In this document: piece by piece, positions 9,449 to 17,471 of the stretch | Layout of the letters: every line of letters begins with the position of its first letter | Position numbering within the stretch: position 1 is the stretch's first letter | Assembly: GCF_014467075.1 (NCBI RefSeq) | Contig: NZ_AP023027.1 | Span: forward strand, 1,367,501 to 1,431,500 | DNA from: Anaerostipes caccae L1-92 | Lineage (GTDB): Bacteria; Bacillota; Clostridia; Lachnospirales; Lachnospiraceae | Direction: 5' to 3' | Length of the DNA: 64,000 nt | The notes under the pieces: generated by a model | Told to the model about the DNA's origin: nothing | Database searches by the model: none | The model's input: only the letters and a program-made list of their open reading frames with translations | Program-made: the position numbers and the translations under genes

Positions 9449-10495
9449 ATGGGAGAAATGGCAAGAACCCTTGTGTTTACAGGGGAAAAGCAAATTGAGA
9501 TACAGGAATATCCGATTCCTGAAGTCAGTGATGATATGGTTCTGGTAAAAACAGATGCGTGTGCAATCTGCACATGGGAGCAGAGGGTTTATACCGGAGT
9601 AAAAAAAGTAGATTTTCCGTTTATCGGCGGACATGAAATGGTCGGGAAGATTGTCAAGATGGGCAAAAATGTGGACCAGAGACAGTGGAGTGTCGGTGAT
9701 TTTGTGGCAGTCGGAGTAACGCTGCCATGCAAAAACTGCTATCAGTGTAAGAGCGGAAATGAGCAGAACTGTGAACATTTTGATCACAGCAAACAGTTAG
9801 AGGGACTTCCGGAGAAAGGTATGGGCGGATTGAGTTCTCATCTCTTAGTACATCCGTCAAATCTGTTTCATTTACATGATATCACACCGGAAGAAGCAAC
9901 GATCACAGAACCATTATCCTGTGTGCTGCACAGTGTAGAAACTGCTGATATTCAATTTGGCGACACCGTTGTTGTGATCGGATGCGGAATCATGGGACTG
10001 CTGCACACGATCCTTGCAACAAAACGGGGAGCCTCTGTCATTGTCTCCGACACGAATGAAGAAAGAACAAAGCTGGGCTTAGAGCTGGGCGCAAACTATG
10101 CGGTAAATCCGGCGAAGGAAAAACTGGAAGAACGCGTAAAGGAAATCACAGGCGGAAACATGGCACAGGTTGTGTTTGATACGACACCGATCTCTAAAGT
10201 TGCTGAGGACGCAGTGAAAGCTGTCGCTAACAACGGACGTCTGGTACTTTACAGTTCATTCTATCCGGATACTCCGATCTCTATCAGCCCGGATTGGCTT
10301 CACAAGAGCGGTGCAAAGCTGATGGGTACTGCAAACTCCAACACCGTAGATTTTACAAAAGCGACGAGACTGCTCTCAGAGGGAGTTGTGGATGTAAAAC
10401 CGTTTGTCAGTGAAGTATATGATTTGAGTGATTATCAGAAAGCATTTGAATCTGCCATTAAGGGTGATAAGTTCAGAGTAGTATTAAAATTCTAA
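9449..10495 (+). CDS. zinc-dependent medium-chain alcohol/polyol(-phosphate) dehydrogenase
   Basis: A 348-residue MDR-superfamily enzyme of the threonine/sorbitol dehydrogenase type. Catalytic zinc site: CAICTWEQRVY (about residue 38) with GGHEMVGK (about 59). Structural zinc lobe: CKNCYQCKSGNEQNC (about 95-109). NAD(P) fold: VVIGCGIMG (about 175). The start at 9449 is set by GGAGG eight bases upstream. Last gene of the PTS operon; a terminator follows. In this setting it probably oxidises a polyol phosphate, or reduces a keto-sugar phosphate, made by the PTS and feeds the epimerase and aldolase. The substrate is inference. Confidence 0.88.
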   Translation: MGEMARTLVFTGEKQIEIQEYPIPEVSDDMVLVKTDACAICTWEQRVYTGVKKVDFPFIGGHEMVGKIVKMGKNVDQRQWSVGDFVAVGVTLPCKNCYQCKSGNEQNCEHFDHSKQLEGLPEKGMGGLSSHLLVHPSNLFHLHDITPEEATITEPLSCVLHSVETADIQFGDTVVVIGCGIMGLLHTILATKRGASVIVSDTNEERTKLGLELGANYAVNPAKEKLEERVKEITGGNMAQVVFDTTPISKVAEDAVKAVANNGRLVLYSSFYPDTPISISPDWLHKSGAKLMGTANSNTVDFTKATRLLSEGVVDVKPFVSEVYDLSDYQKAFESAIKGDKFRVVLKF

Positions 10496-10540
10496 AGACG
10501 GGTGACCTTGTTGGTTGCCGCTGTCAGGATGCGGATGAAG

Positions 10541-10583
10541 CAGAGAGGGAGCCGGTTAAATAATGGCTTGCTCTCTGTTTTTC
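10541..10583 (+). terminator. terminator of the PTS operon
   Basis: CAGAGAGGGAGCC pairs with GGCTTGCTCTCTG with two mismatches, followed by a T run, about 45 bases after the dehydrogenase stop. Confidence 0.8.
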
Positions 10584-10698
10584 TAAACAAATGTATATTT
10601 AAAAAACCGCTTTTATCCAACAGGATTTATGGTGTATACTATAGGTATCTGGGGTAATATTCGTTAAGAACTGAGGTCTCTTATACAAAGGAGGGCGT

Positions 10699-11472
10699 AT
10701 GAGTGAAGTGAAAAAAAAGCAGCTGCTGTATATGCAGCTGAGAGATTCCATTTTGGCAGACTATAAGGACAAGCCATACTATTCTCCTTTGCCGGGGGAG
10801 CGTGAACTGTGCGATATTTATTCTGTCAGCCGGCCTACAGTCAGAAAGGCACTTGAAATCCTTGAGGATGAAGGATGTATCATAAGGCTGACAGGAAAAG
10901 GAGCGTTTTTTATCGGCAATAAGGAGTTTGTGGATGCGAATAATGATATGAGGTTCTCAGATATTGCTTTCTACAATCAGGTTAGTCTGAGGGGAGACTA
11001 TACGAGCAGTAAGGTTCTGCTGCAGAAGATTGAGATTGCAGATAAAGAGGTTGCTGTGATGCTGAGACTTCCCAAAAATGCCAAGGTGTTTCATCTGGAG
11101 CGTCTGAGGTATATCAACGGCAAATTGTATTCTCTGGCCAATGCATATATTCCCTATGAGCTTTGCCTTGAGCTTACGGAGTATGATTTTTCAGACCGTT
11201 CTCTGCACAACACACTTTGTCAGTACGGTCATGTGCCGTTTAAAGCGGACAAAACCATAGAAATTTCTAAAGCATCCGAGTATGATGCCATGCATTTGGA
11301 TCTGAAACCAGGGGACCCGATCTCGATTTCTTCCACAGTGACGTACGATGAGCAGGGGAATATGCTGGAATATGCGGTGACGAGGGCTGATGCATATAAG
11401 ACTCTGATACAGATGCAGGTATATAATCAGGATCACGTAAAAGACAAGGTTATGAGAGAGAAGCGCCAGTAG
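10699..11472 (+). CDS. GntR-family (HutC/UTRA) transcriptional regulator
   Basis: A 257-residue repressor-type regulator. The N-terminal winged helix (residues about 8-75) shows the GntR signature: LPGERELCDIYSVSRPTVRKALEILEDEG, quoted as LPGERELCDIY, then VSRPTVRKALE. The C-terminal half is a UTRA ligand domain (LRLPKNAKVFHLERLR at about 122; ending with TVTYDEQGNMLEYAVTR). UTRA regulators usually sense a sugar phosphate or similar metabolite. AAGGAGGG precedes the ATG. It lies between the mannose-type PTS cluster and the GlcNAc operon. The shared palindrome at PTS-cluster promoters makes it the best candidate repressor of that cluster, though control of the nag operon (NagR-like) is also possible. 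Confidence 0.9.
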   Translation: MSEVKKKQLLYMQLRDSILADYKDKPYYSPLPGERELCDIYSVSRPTVRKALEILEDEGCIIRLTGKGAFFIGNKEFVDANNDMRFSDIAFYNQVSLRGDYTSSKVLLQKIEIADKEVAVMLRLPKNAKVFHLERLRYINGKLYSLANAYIPYELCLELTEYDFSDRSLHNTLCQYGHVPFKADKTIEISKASEYDAMHLDLKPGDPISISSTVTYDEQGNMLEYAVTRADAYKTLIQMQVYNQDHVKDKVMREKRQ

Positions 11473-11487
11473 TACGCCGGCGCTTTT
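11461..11487 (+). terminator. weak terminator overlapping the GntR stop
   Basis: AAGCGCC (11461-11467) pairs with GGCGCTT (11479-11485), followed by a short T run. The stop codon TAG (11470-11472) lies in the loop. Confidence 0.6.
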
Positions 11488-11532
11488 CAATTTCTTGTTG
11501 TATTATTTGTATATAAATCAAAATTTAGGGGG

Positions 11533-11561
11533 TTGACATCTGTCAAGCCTGCGGATATAAT
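11533..11561 (+). promoter_or_regulatory. consensus promoter of the GlcNAc operon
   Basis: -35 TTGACA (11533-11538), 17-bp spacer, -10 TATAAT (11556-11561): a perfect sigma-A promoter. A palindrome TGACATCTGTCA (11534-11545) overlaps the -35 and may be an operator. Confidence 0.88.
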
Positions 11562-11601
11562 GAATGCATAAAGAAGAATAACTGGTGATATTTATTATTC
11601 G

Positions 11602-11698
11602 AGGATTGTCACTGTTCGGCAGGCAAAACCGGATTTTACGAGAAGGGAAAGTTTTTTGAGGGAAACTTGTACCGCTCTTGTAGAATTGGGTTTTTTTT
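11602..11698 (+). promoter_or_regulatory. RAT antiterminator site overlapping a terminator (PRD-controlled switch)
   Basis: AGGATTGTCACTGTTCGGCAGGCAAAACC (11602-11630) matches the ribonucleic antiterminator consensus bound by LicT/SacY/GlcT proteins: AGGATTGT, ACTG and GGCAGGCAAAACC blocks are all present. Its 3' part AAAACC (11625-11630) is also the 5' arm of a long terminator that pairs with GGGTTTT (11688-11694). The stem continues through ATTTTACGAGA/TCTTGTAGAAT and ends in a T run to 11698. Protein binding to the RAT hairpin would prevent the terminator. The cognate antiterminator is the next gene. Confidence 0.92.
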
Positions 11699-11728
11699 CT
11701 TTTGTTCATGTTTATGAGGAGAGGCATT

Positions 11729-12583
11729 ATGAAGATAACGAAGGTAATCAACAACAACGTAGTCAGTTCCACAGATGAAGCCGGTAATGAAGTCATTTTG
11801 ATGGGAACCGGACTGGGATTTAAGGGAAAAGAAGGAAAGGTCGTTGACGAGAGCAAGATCCAGAAAATTTTTCATCTGGAAGATGCCGGAGTCAGTCAGA
11901 GGTTTAAGGAGCTGATCACAGATCTTCCGATGGAGCTTTTAAATACGTGCAGCAACATCATCATGTATGCGAAAGGAATTCTCGACACGAAACTCAATGA
12001 AAACATCTACATTACGCTGACAGACCATATCAACTTTGCGCTTCAGAGAATGGAGCAGGATATGATGTATCCGAATCCATTGAGCAGGGAAGTGAAAACG
12101 TTCTATGACCTGGAGTATAAGATCGGAGAGTATGCCCTGGGAATTGTGGAAAAAGACCTGGGAGTAAGACTTCCCAAGGATGAGGCAGTATCCATTGCAC
12201 TCCATGTGGTCAGCGCGGAGTATGACACGAAGGTCCGGGATACGGTTCAGATTACCACCTTTATCAAAAATGTTATAGATAAAGTGAAAGATTATTTTCA
12301 GATGGAACTTACGGAAACTTCTCTGAACTATGAAAGATTTATCACACACCTCAAATTTTTGTCAAGAAAAGTTATGTCAGGAGGAGGGATGGACGAGATT
12401 GAACCAGAGCTCAGGAAGATGATCTCGGCGATGTATCCGGACGAATATCAGTGCAGCAGAGAGATTGCAGAGTATATTAAAAAGGAATACCGCAGAGAGA
12501 TGTCGGAAGGTGAGATTGTATACTTGACAATGCATATTGAACGCATAAAAAGCAGCAATCAGACAAAGAACATCAGTAAATAG
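11729..12583 (+). CDS. LicT/BglG-family transcriptional antiterminator (CAT domain plus two PRDs)
   Basis: A 284-residue RNA-binding antiterminator. The CAT domain (1-55) begins MKITKVINNNVVSSTDEAG and ends near ESKIQKIF. PRD1 (about 65-165) contains LTDHINFAL and LGIVEKDLG. PRD2 (about 170-275) ends with YLTMHIERI. PTS proteins phosphorylate conserved His residues in the PRDs to set activity. The start at 11729 is picked because GAGGAGAGG precedes it; upstream in-frame ATGs lack a site. It controls its own operon through the RAT site 99 bases upstream, so GlcNAc PTS activity should feed back on nag expression. Confidence 0.93.
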   Translation: MKITKVINNNVVSSTDEAGNEVILMGTGLGFKGKEGKVVDESKIQKIFHLEDAGVSQRFKELITDLPMELLNTCSNIIMYAKGILDTKLNENIYITLTDHINFALQRMEQDMMYPNPLSREVKTFYDLEYKIGEYALGIVEKDLGVRLPKDEAVSIALHVVSAEYDTKVRDTVQITTFIKNVIDKVKDYFQMELTETSLNYERFITHLKFLSRKVMSGGGMDEIEPELRKMISAMYPDEYQCSREIAEYIKKEYRREMSEGEIVYLTMHIERIKSSNQTKNISK

Positions 12584-12592
12584 GAGGGAAAT

Positions 12593-13090
12593 ATGTTTGA
12601 GTCTTTTAAGAAAGCGTTTAAGCAGGAAGTGAGGTCGGCAGATGTACTGTCACCGATGAAAGGGACCGTGATCCCGATGAATGAAGTAAAAGATCCCACG
12701 TTTGCAGGAGAAATTCTGGGACCGGGGGTAGCCATTGTGCCGAAAGAGGGAAGAGTCGTATCCCCGGTGGACGGAAAAGTGGGAGTGATGTTTGAAACCA
12801 AACACGCGGTGAGTATTTCCGGTCCGGACGGCGTGGAGATGATCGTCCATGTGGGGATTGATACTGTCCAATTAAAGGGAAAGTATTTTACGTCACACAA
12901 GAATACCGGAGATCCGGTGAAAGCCGGGGATCTGCTGCTGACCTTCGATATGGATGCCATTAAGGAGGCAGGATATGATGTGACAGTTCCGGTGGTAATC
13001 TGTGAAAAAGGGAATTACACGGAGATTGAATGTTTCCACGGGAAAGAGACAGAAGCCGGGGAAGTGATCATCCGGTTAAGAGAAAAGTAA
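12593..13090 (+). CDS. PTS glucose-family EIIA component
   Basis: A 165-residue EIIA of the Crr type. It carries LSPMKGTVIPMNEV (about residue 20), the phosphate-accepting His in MIVHVGIDTVQLKGKYF (about residue 85) and GDLLLTFDMDAIK (about 112). It passes phosphate from HPr to the EIIB domain of the transporter encoded next. AGGAGGG precedes the ATG, nine bases after the antiterminator stop. Being free-standing beside an EIICB it presumably serves that permease and may serve other glucose-family permeases. Confidence 0.93.
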   Translation: MFESFKKAFKQEVRSADVLSPMKGTVIPMNEVKDPTFAGEILGPGVAIVPKEGRVVSPVDGKVGVMFETKHAVSISGPDGVEMIVHVGIDTVQLKGKYFTSHKNTGDPVKAGDLLLTFDMDAIKEAGYDVTVPVVICEKGNYTEIECFHGKETEAGEVIIRLREK

Positions 13091-13126
13091 AGAGATGGAT
13101 TTTAGTATAGAAAGGAAGATTATATT

Positions 13127-14587
13127 ATGATGAAATATTTTCAGAAACTAGGCAAAGCGCTGATGCTTCCGGTTGCGGTTCTTCCGGCAGCGGCAATCCT
13201 GATGGGTATCGGATACCTGATCGATTCCAATGTTATGGCGGCTAACGCAGACAAAGCACCAATCGCAGTGGCAGTTTTCCTTGTGAAGGCCGGAGGGGCC
13301 ATCATCGATAACCTGCCGATCCTCTTTGCAGTAGGTGTCGCACTTGGAATGACAAAGAAAAAGGACGGGGCTGCAGCACTTTCCGGCCTCGTAGCGTACT
13401 TAGTTGTCACAACCATTCTGAAAAGTGACAACATCGCCCTTCTGCTGAATATCCCGGTAGAAGAAGTAGCACCTGCATTCTCAAAGATTCAAAATGCATT
13501 TGTAGGTATTCTGTCCGGTCTGATCGCAGCGGGATGCTTTAACAAATTCGGAGAAGTACAGCTGCCGACCGCATTATCTTTCTTCAGCGGAAAACGCTGT
13601 GTGCCGATCATAACTTCAGCCCTTATGTTAGTGGTATCTGGTATATTGTATTTTGCATGGCCTCCACTGTATAATGTATTAGTCAAATTTGGGGAAAGTA
13701 TCGTGGGATTGGGACCTGTGGGAGCAGGAATCTATGCATTCTTTAACAGACTGCTTATCCCGACAGGATTACATCACGCATTAAACTCTGTATTCTGGTT
13801 TGACGTTGCAGGAATCAATGATATCGGTAACTTCTGGGCTGGAACCGGAACAAAAGGTATTACAGGTATGTATCAGGCAGGATTCTTCCCGGTTATGATG
13901 TTCGGTCTTCCGGCAGGAGCACTGGCTATGTACCATACGGCAAAAGATAATAAGAAAAAGATTGCAGCAGGTTTACTGATTGCGGCAGCCTTTGCTTCCT
14001 TCTTTACCGGTGTTACAGAGCCATTGGAATTCTCCTTCATGTTCCTGGCTCCGGCACTTTATGTTGTCCATGCACTGCTGACCGGTATCTTTGTGGCAGT
14101 GGCTGCAATGCTCCATGCAACCGCAGGGTTCAGTTTTAGTGCAGGTTTGGTTGACTTTTTGTTAAGCTCCAGACTCCCTATGGCAAATAAACCGTGGATG
14201 CTTTTGATTCTCGGAGTCATCGCTTTTGTAGTATATTACGTACTGTTCCGTTTTATCATCGTGAAGTTCAACTTAAAGACTCCGGGACGTGAGGAAGATG
14301 ACGATGTAGAAGAAGAGAAAAATGCAGTGCTGGCTGATAATGACTTTACAAAAGTAGCACAGATTATTTTGGAAGGTCTTGGCGGAAAAGAAAATCTGAC
14401 TTCCATCGACAACTGTATTACAAGGCTCCGTCTGGAAATCAAAGACCAGGATCAGATCGATGAGAAGAAGATCAAATCTGCCGGAATTGCAGGAATCATC
14501 CGTCCGGGCAAAAACAGTATCCAGATTATTGTGGGAACGAAAGTCCAGTTTGTCGCAGATGAATTGATAAAACTTGCTGAAAAGTAA
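13127..14587 (+). CDS. nagE: PTS N-acetylglucosamine-type EIICB permease
   Basis: A 486-residue glucose-family permease. The EIIC domain has about ten membrane segments starting MMKYFQKLGKALMLPVAVLP. It includes the sugar-site block PTGLHHALNSVFWFDVAG (about residue 210) typical of GlcNAc transporters. An acidic linker (EEDDDVEEEKN, about 385) leads to EIIB with the phosphocysteine in SIDNCITRLRLE (about 425). It imports GlcNAc as GlcNAc-6-P, using the EIIA encoded just upstream and yielding the substrate of NagA. Specificity rests on sequence plus the nagB-nagA neighbours. Confidence 0.9.
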   Translation: MMKYFQKLGKALMLPVAVLPAAAILMGIGYLIDSNVMAANADKAPIAVAVFLVKAGGAIIDNLPILFAVGVALGMTKKKDGAAALSGLVAYLVVTTILKSDNIALLLNIPVEEVAPAFSKIQNAFVGILSGLIAAGCFNKFGEVQLPTALSFFSGKRCVPIITSALMLVVSGILYFAWPPLYNVLVKFGESIVGLGPVGAGIYAFFNRLLIPTGLHHALNSVFWFDVAGINDIGNFWAGTGTKGITGMYQAGFFPVMMFGLPAGALAMYHTAKDNKKKIAAGLLIAAAFASFFTGVTEPLEFSFMFLAPALYVVHALLTGIFVAVAAMLHATAGFSFSAGLVDFLLSSRLPMANKPWMLLILGVIAFVVYYVLFRFIIVKFNLKTPGREEDDDVEEEKNAVLADNDFTKVAQIILEGLGGKENLTSIDNCITRLRLEIKDQDQIDEKKIKSAGIAGIIRPGKNSIQIIVGTKVQFVADELIKLAEK

Positions 14588-14674
14588 ATTAAGCGTTATA
14601 TTGTAAGTGATTAGGGATAACATATGGGGAGACAGCAGATACTGTTTCCCCGCATTATAGAAAGGAAGTACAAG

Positions 14675-15412
14675 ATGAGAGTTATTAAGGGAAAAGATTA
14701 CAAGGACATGAGCAGAAAAGCAGCAAATATTATTTCTGCGGAAATTATCACGAAGCCAGATTGTGTTTTGGGACTGGCTACAGGTTCCTCTCCGATCGGG
14801 ATTTATGAAAATTTGGTGCACTGGTATGAGCAGGATGATCTGGATTTCAGTCAGGTAACCTCAGTGAATCTGGATGAGTACAAAGGGCTTCCAAAAGAAA
14901 ATGACCAGAGCTATGATTATTTCATGCATGAATACCTTTTTAATAAGGTAAATATCAAGCCTGAAAACATCAACATTCCGAATGGTATGGAAGAAGATTC
15001 TGAAAAAGAGTGTGCAAGATATAATCAGGTGCTTGAGGACTTGGGAGGAGTTGACCTTCAGCTTCTGGGTATCGGACACAACGGCCATATCGGCTTCAAT
15101 GAGCCGGGAGAAGCATTTGAGAAAGAGACTCACTGTGTGGACCTTACTGAAAGTACAATCAATGCCAATAAAAGATTCTTTGAGAAAGAAGAAGATGTGC
15201 CGAGACAGGCGTATACTATGGGAATCAAATCCATCATGAAAGCAAAGAAAATTCTTCTCATTATCAGTGGAAAAGAAAAAGCAGGCATTGTGAAAGAAGC
15301 ATTTTTCGGACCGGTTACCCCGAAAGTTCCTGCATCTATCTTACAGCTTCACAATGATGTGATTCTGGTAGCAGATGCGGATGCGCTGTCAGAGGTTGAG
15401 GATTTATTATGA
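14675..15412 (+). CDS. nagB: glucosamine-6-phosphate deaminase
   Basis: A 245-residue NagB. It converts glucosamine-6-P to fructose-6-P plus ammonia. Motifs: GLATGSSPIGIYENL (about residue 37), VNLDEYKGLP (about 67, catalytic Asp), GIGHNGHIGFNEPG (about 130, catalytic His) and KAGIVKEAFFGPVTPKVPAS near 210. The start at 14675 follows GAAAGGAAG; a longer reading lacks a site. Last codons overlap nagA by four bases (ATGA), so the two are translationally coupled. Confidence 0.96.
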   Translation: MRVIKGKDYKDMSRKAANIISAEIITKPDCVLGLATGSSPIGIYENLVHWYEQDDLDFSQVTSVNLDEYKGLPKENDQSYDYFMHEYLFNKVNIKPENINIPNGMEEDSEKECARYNQVLEDLGGVDLQLLGIGHNGHIGFNEPGEAFEKETHCVDLTESTINANKRFFEKEEDVPRQAYTMGIKSIMKAKKILLIISGKEKAGIVKEAFFGPVTPKVPASILQLHNDVILVADADALSEVEDLL

Positions 15413-16530
15413 TTATAAAGAACGCAGATGTTTTTTGTGAGGACGGAGTTTTCAGGACAAAAGATATTTGTACAGACGGTGAAAGGATCAGCAGTTCTTC
15501 AGAGAATGATGAGATTCTGGACGCCGAAGGCTGCTATGCGGTTCCCGGGCTGATCGATATTCATTTCCATGGCTGTGTAGGACACGATTTTTGTGACGGA
15601 ACAGAGGAAGCTATAAGAGAAATTGCTTCTTATGAGGCAGAAAATGGAGTGCTTGCCATATGTCCTGCAACGATGACTCTGCCGGAAGAAACACTGATGA
15701 CCATCGCCAAGGCGGCGGCAGCCTACAATGGGGACAGCGGAGCAGATCTGGTTGGAATCAATATGGAGGGGCCGTTTATCAATGAGGCCAAAAAAGGCGC
15801 ACAGAATCCGGCCTATATCCATAAACCGGATGTGGCAATGTATGAAAGACTTCAAAAGGCATCCAATGGTCTGTTTAAGCTGGTGGACATTGCGCCGGAA
15901 AATGAGGGCGCAATGGAATTTATCCGTCAGGTTAAGGATGAGGCAGTGATTTCGATCGCACATACGGCTGCGGATTATGAAACCGCGGTCAAAGCGATTG
16001 AACATGGAGTCAGCCATGTGACGCATCTTTACAACGCCATGCCGGGGTACAGCCACAGGGCACCAGGGGTAATCGGAGCGGCATGTGATCACGGACTGGA
16101 TGTCGAGCTGATCTGTGACGGTATCCACATCCATCCGAGCGCCGTGAGAACAACGTTTAAGATGTTCGGGGATGATAAGATCATTCTGATCAGTGACAGT
16201 ATGATGGCTACCGGAATGGAAGACGGAACTTATCAGCTGGGAGGACAGGACGTGAAGGTGGTCGGCAATCTTGCTACTCTTGCCGAAGGAGGCGCGATTG
16301 CAGGCTCTGCAACCAATCTCATGGATTGTCTGAGAACTGCCGTTAAGACAATGGGAATCCCGCTGAACAGCGCAGTAAAATGCGCCACTGAAAATCCGGC
16401 CAGATCCATTGGCATTTATGACAGCTATGGAAGTATTTCAGAGGGGAAATATGCGAATGTTGTCCTGCTGGATAAAGATCTGGAGATCAAAGCGGTCATA
16501 AAAAAGGGAGAGATCCTGAATCACAAATAA
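15409..16530 (+). CDS. nagA: N-acetylglucosamine-6-phosphate deacetylase
   Basis: A 373-residue amidohydrolase that removes acetate from GlcNAc-6-P. Metal and active-site motifs are all present: PGLIDIHFHGCVGHDF (about residue 47), NMEGPFIN (about 120), SIAHTAADYE (about 182), HLYNAMPGYSHRAPG (about 205), ICDGIHIHP (about 237) and LISDSMMATG (about 262). Final gene of the GlcNAc operon, overlapping nagB by four bases and followed by a strong terminator. Together EIIA, EIICB, NagA and NagB carry GlcNAc to fructose-6-P. Confidence 0.96.
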   Translation: MIIKNADVFCEDGVFRTKDICTDGERISSSSENDEILDAEGCYAVPGLIDIHFHGCVGHDFCDGTEEAIREIASYEAENGVLAICPATMTLPEETLMTIAKAAAAYNGDSGADLVGINMEGPFINEAKKGAQNPAYIHKPDVAMYERLQKASNGLFKLVDIAPENEGAMEFIRQVKDEAVISIAHTAADYETAVKAIEHGVSHVTHLYNAMPGYSHRAPGVIGAACDHGLDVELICDGIHIHPSAVRTTFKMFGDDKIILISDSMMATGMEDGTYQLGGQDVKVVGNLATLAEGGAIAGSATNLMDCLRTAVKTMGIPLNSAVKCATENPARSIGIYDSYGSISEGKYANVVLLDKDLEIKAVIKKGEILNHK

Positions 16531-16543
16531 TAAAAGTTATCAG

Positions 16544-16588
16544 GTACCGGAGGTACGCAGAAAATGCGGACTCCGGTACTTTTTTTTC
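16544..16588 (+). terminator. terminator of the GlcNAc operon
   Basis: Perfect GTACCGGAG/CTCCGGTAC stem around a loop with its own small hairpin, followed by a run of eight Ts. It begins the 329-bp gene-free stretch 16531-16859, which otherwise holds the repeats listed below. Confidence 0.92.
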
Positions 16589-16647
16589 TTTCATAGGAAA
16601 GTTCTGCGACCTTCCCTATGAAAGAAAAACGCTCCGCGGGCTGTACA
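16583..16647. repeat. hairpin repeat family R1, copy 1 (conserved loop, variable stem)
   Basis: A 15-bp perfect stem TTTTTCTTTCATAGG (16583-16597) / CCTATGAAAGAAAAA (16615-16629) encloses AAAGTTCTGCGACCTTC. It is followed by GCTCCG and GTACA. The loop and tail recur at 42192-42258 with different but still pairing stem bases. The 5' arm reuses the T run of the nag terminator. Confidence 0.75.
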
Positions 16648-16690
16648 CAGATGCGTAAGGAAATTATTTGACTGCGTCAAATCGCATCTG
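16648..16690. repeat. nested inverted repeats
   Basis: CAGATGCG (16648-16655) pairs with CGCATCTG (16683-16690). Inside it ATTTGAC-TGC-GTCAAAT (16666-16682) is a second perfect palindrome. No T run follows, so it is not a standard terminator. Confidence 0.7.
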
Positions 16691-16691
16691 G

Positions 16692-16758
16692 CACGCAAAG
16701 TTGTCAAGCCCCTCAAAGATTGAGGGGTCTAAGAGCTTTAGTGGGCTTGCTCACTTTG
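16692..16758. repeat. dispersed hairpin repeat, family R2, copy 2
   Basis: CAAAGTTGTCAAGCC (16696-16710) faces GGCTTGCTCACTTTG (16744-16758), with an inner perfect hairpin CCCCTCA/TGAGGGG (16709-16727). The first 20 bases match the copy at 5067-5086. The remaining 100 bases to the FHA gene show nothing further of note. Confidence 0.65.
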
Positions 16759-16859
16759 TTCCTAAAATTATTAGGAGCAGTTATAAAATGAAATATAGTA
16801 AAATTAAACTATAGAAAGAGGATACAGGAAATTTTCAATGAGGAGAATGGAGGAGGCAT

Positions 16860-17465
16860 ATGTCAATTGTTCAGTGTCCGAAAGGACATAATTATGATAA
16901 TGAAAAACATGCTCAGTGCCCTTACTGCAGCGGAAGTCAGGCCATTGGAATTACTGTGCCGCTTGACAATACCGGGCTGCAGGAGGAGATCCCTGCGGGG
17001 GCAGGAGAAGGGGGATTCCCGAAGACCATGCCTGTCAGCATGGAACCTGCACAGGGACAGGGGCCGGGAGTTACGGAACCTTATCAAAATGTGACTCAGG
17101 GCCTGGATATTAATGAAGAGGGAGTATCTGCAGTCACAGGATGGCTGGTATGTATCGAGGGCAAGAAAAAGGGGAAGGATTTTCGCCTTCACGGAGAACG
17201 GAATTTTGTGGGAAGGGCGGGCTCCAATGACGTTGTCCTGAACTTTGACGATAAAATCTCTTCTGTCGCCAATATTATTATTTCTTATGACGATGAGGAA
17301 AATGAATTTTACATACAGCCGGGAGAACATCAGAAAAATAACGTCAAATTAAACGGAAAACTTTTGCTGATTCCGGAAACTCTGAAGGACAATGACATTA
17401 TAAAGCTGGGAGAGACAAAACTCTTGTTCCGGAAGTTCTGCAACAGTGATTTTTGTTGGGAGTGA
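16860..17465 (+). CDS. zinc-ribbon / FHA-domain protein
   Basis: A 201-residue cytosolic protein. The N-terminus is a small zinc ribbon (CPKGHNYDNEKHAQCPYC, residues about 6-23), then a linker rich in G, P and E. A C-terminal FHA domain covers about 95-200, with GERNFVGRAGSNDVVL. FHA domains bind phosphothreonine peptides. Here the usual Ser-Arg-x-His turn reads SSVANI, so the His is missing and phosphopeptide binding may be altered. GGAGGAGG precedes the ATG. First gene of a tightly packed island with phosphatases, protease and kinase, so it is a likely phospho-dependent adaptor or substrate of the kinase at 21081. Confidence 0.85.
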   Translation: MSIVQCPKGHNYDNEKHAQCPYCSGSQAIGITVPLDNTGLQEEIPAGAGEGGFPKTMPVSMEPAQGQGPGVTEPYQNVTQGLDINEEGVSAVTGWLVCIEGKKKGKDFRLHGERNFVGRAGSNDVVLNFDDKISSVANIIISYDDEENEFYIQPGEHQKNNVKLNGKLLLIPETLKDNDIIKLGETKLLFRKFCNSDFCWE

Positions 17466-17471
17466 TGAAGG

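Noticed and set aside
14273..14821. 182-codon antisense frame over nagE-nagB
   Set aside because: Shadow of two well-supported genes; the translation is rich in Cys, Phe and His with no family match.
15499..16134. 211-codon open frame antisense to nagA
   Set aside because: No binding site, composition is that of an antisense shadow, and nagA is certain.
16666..16682. Palindrome ATTTGAC-TGC-GTCAAAT as a phage or plasmid attachment site
   Set aside because: No integrase, second copy or mobile genes nearby.
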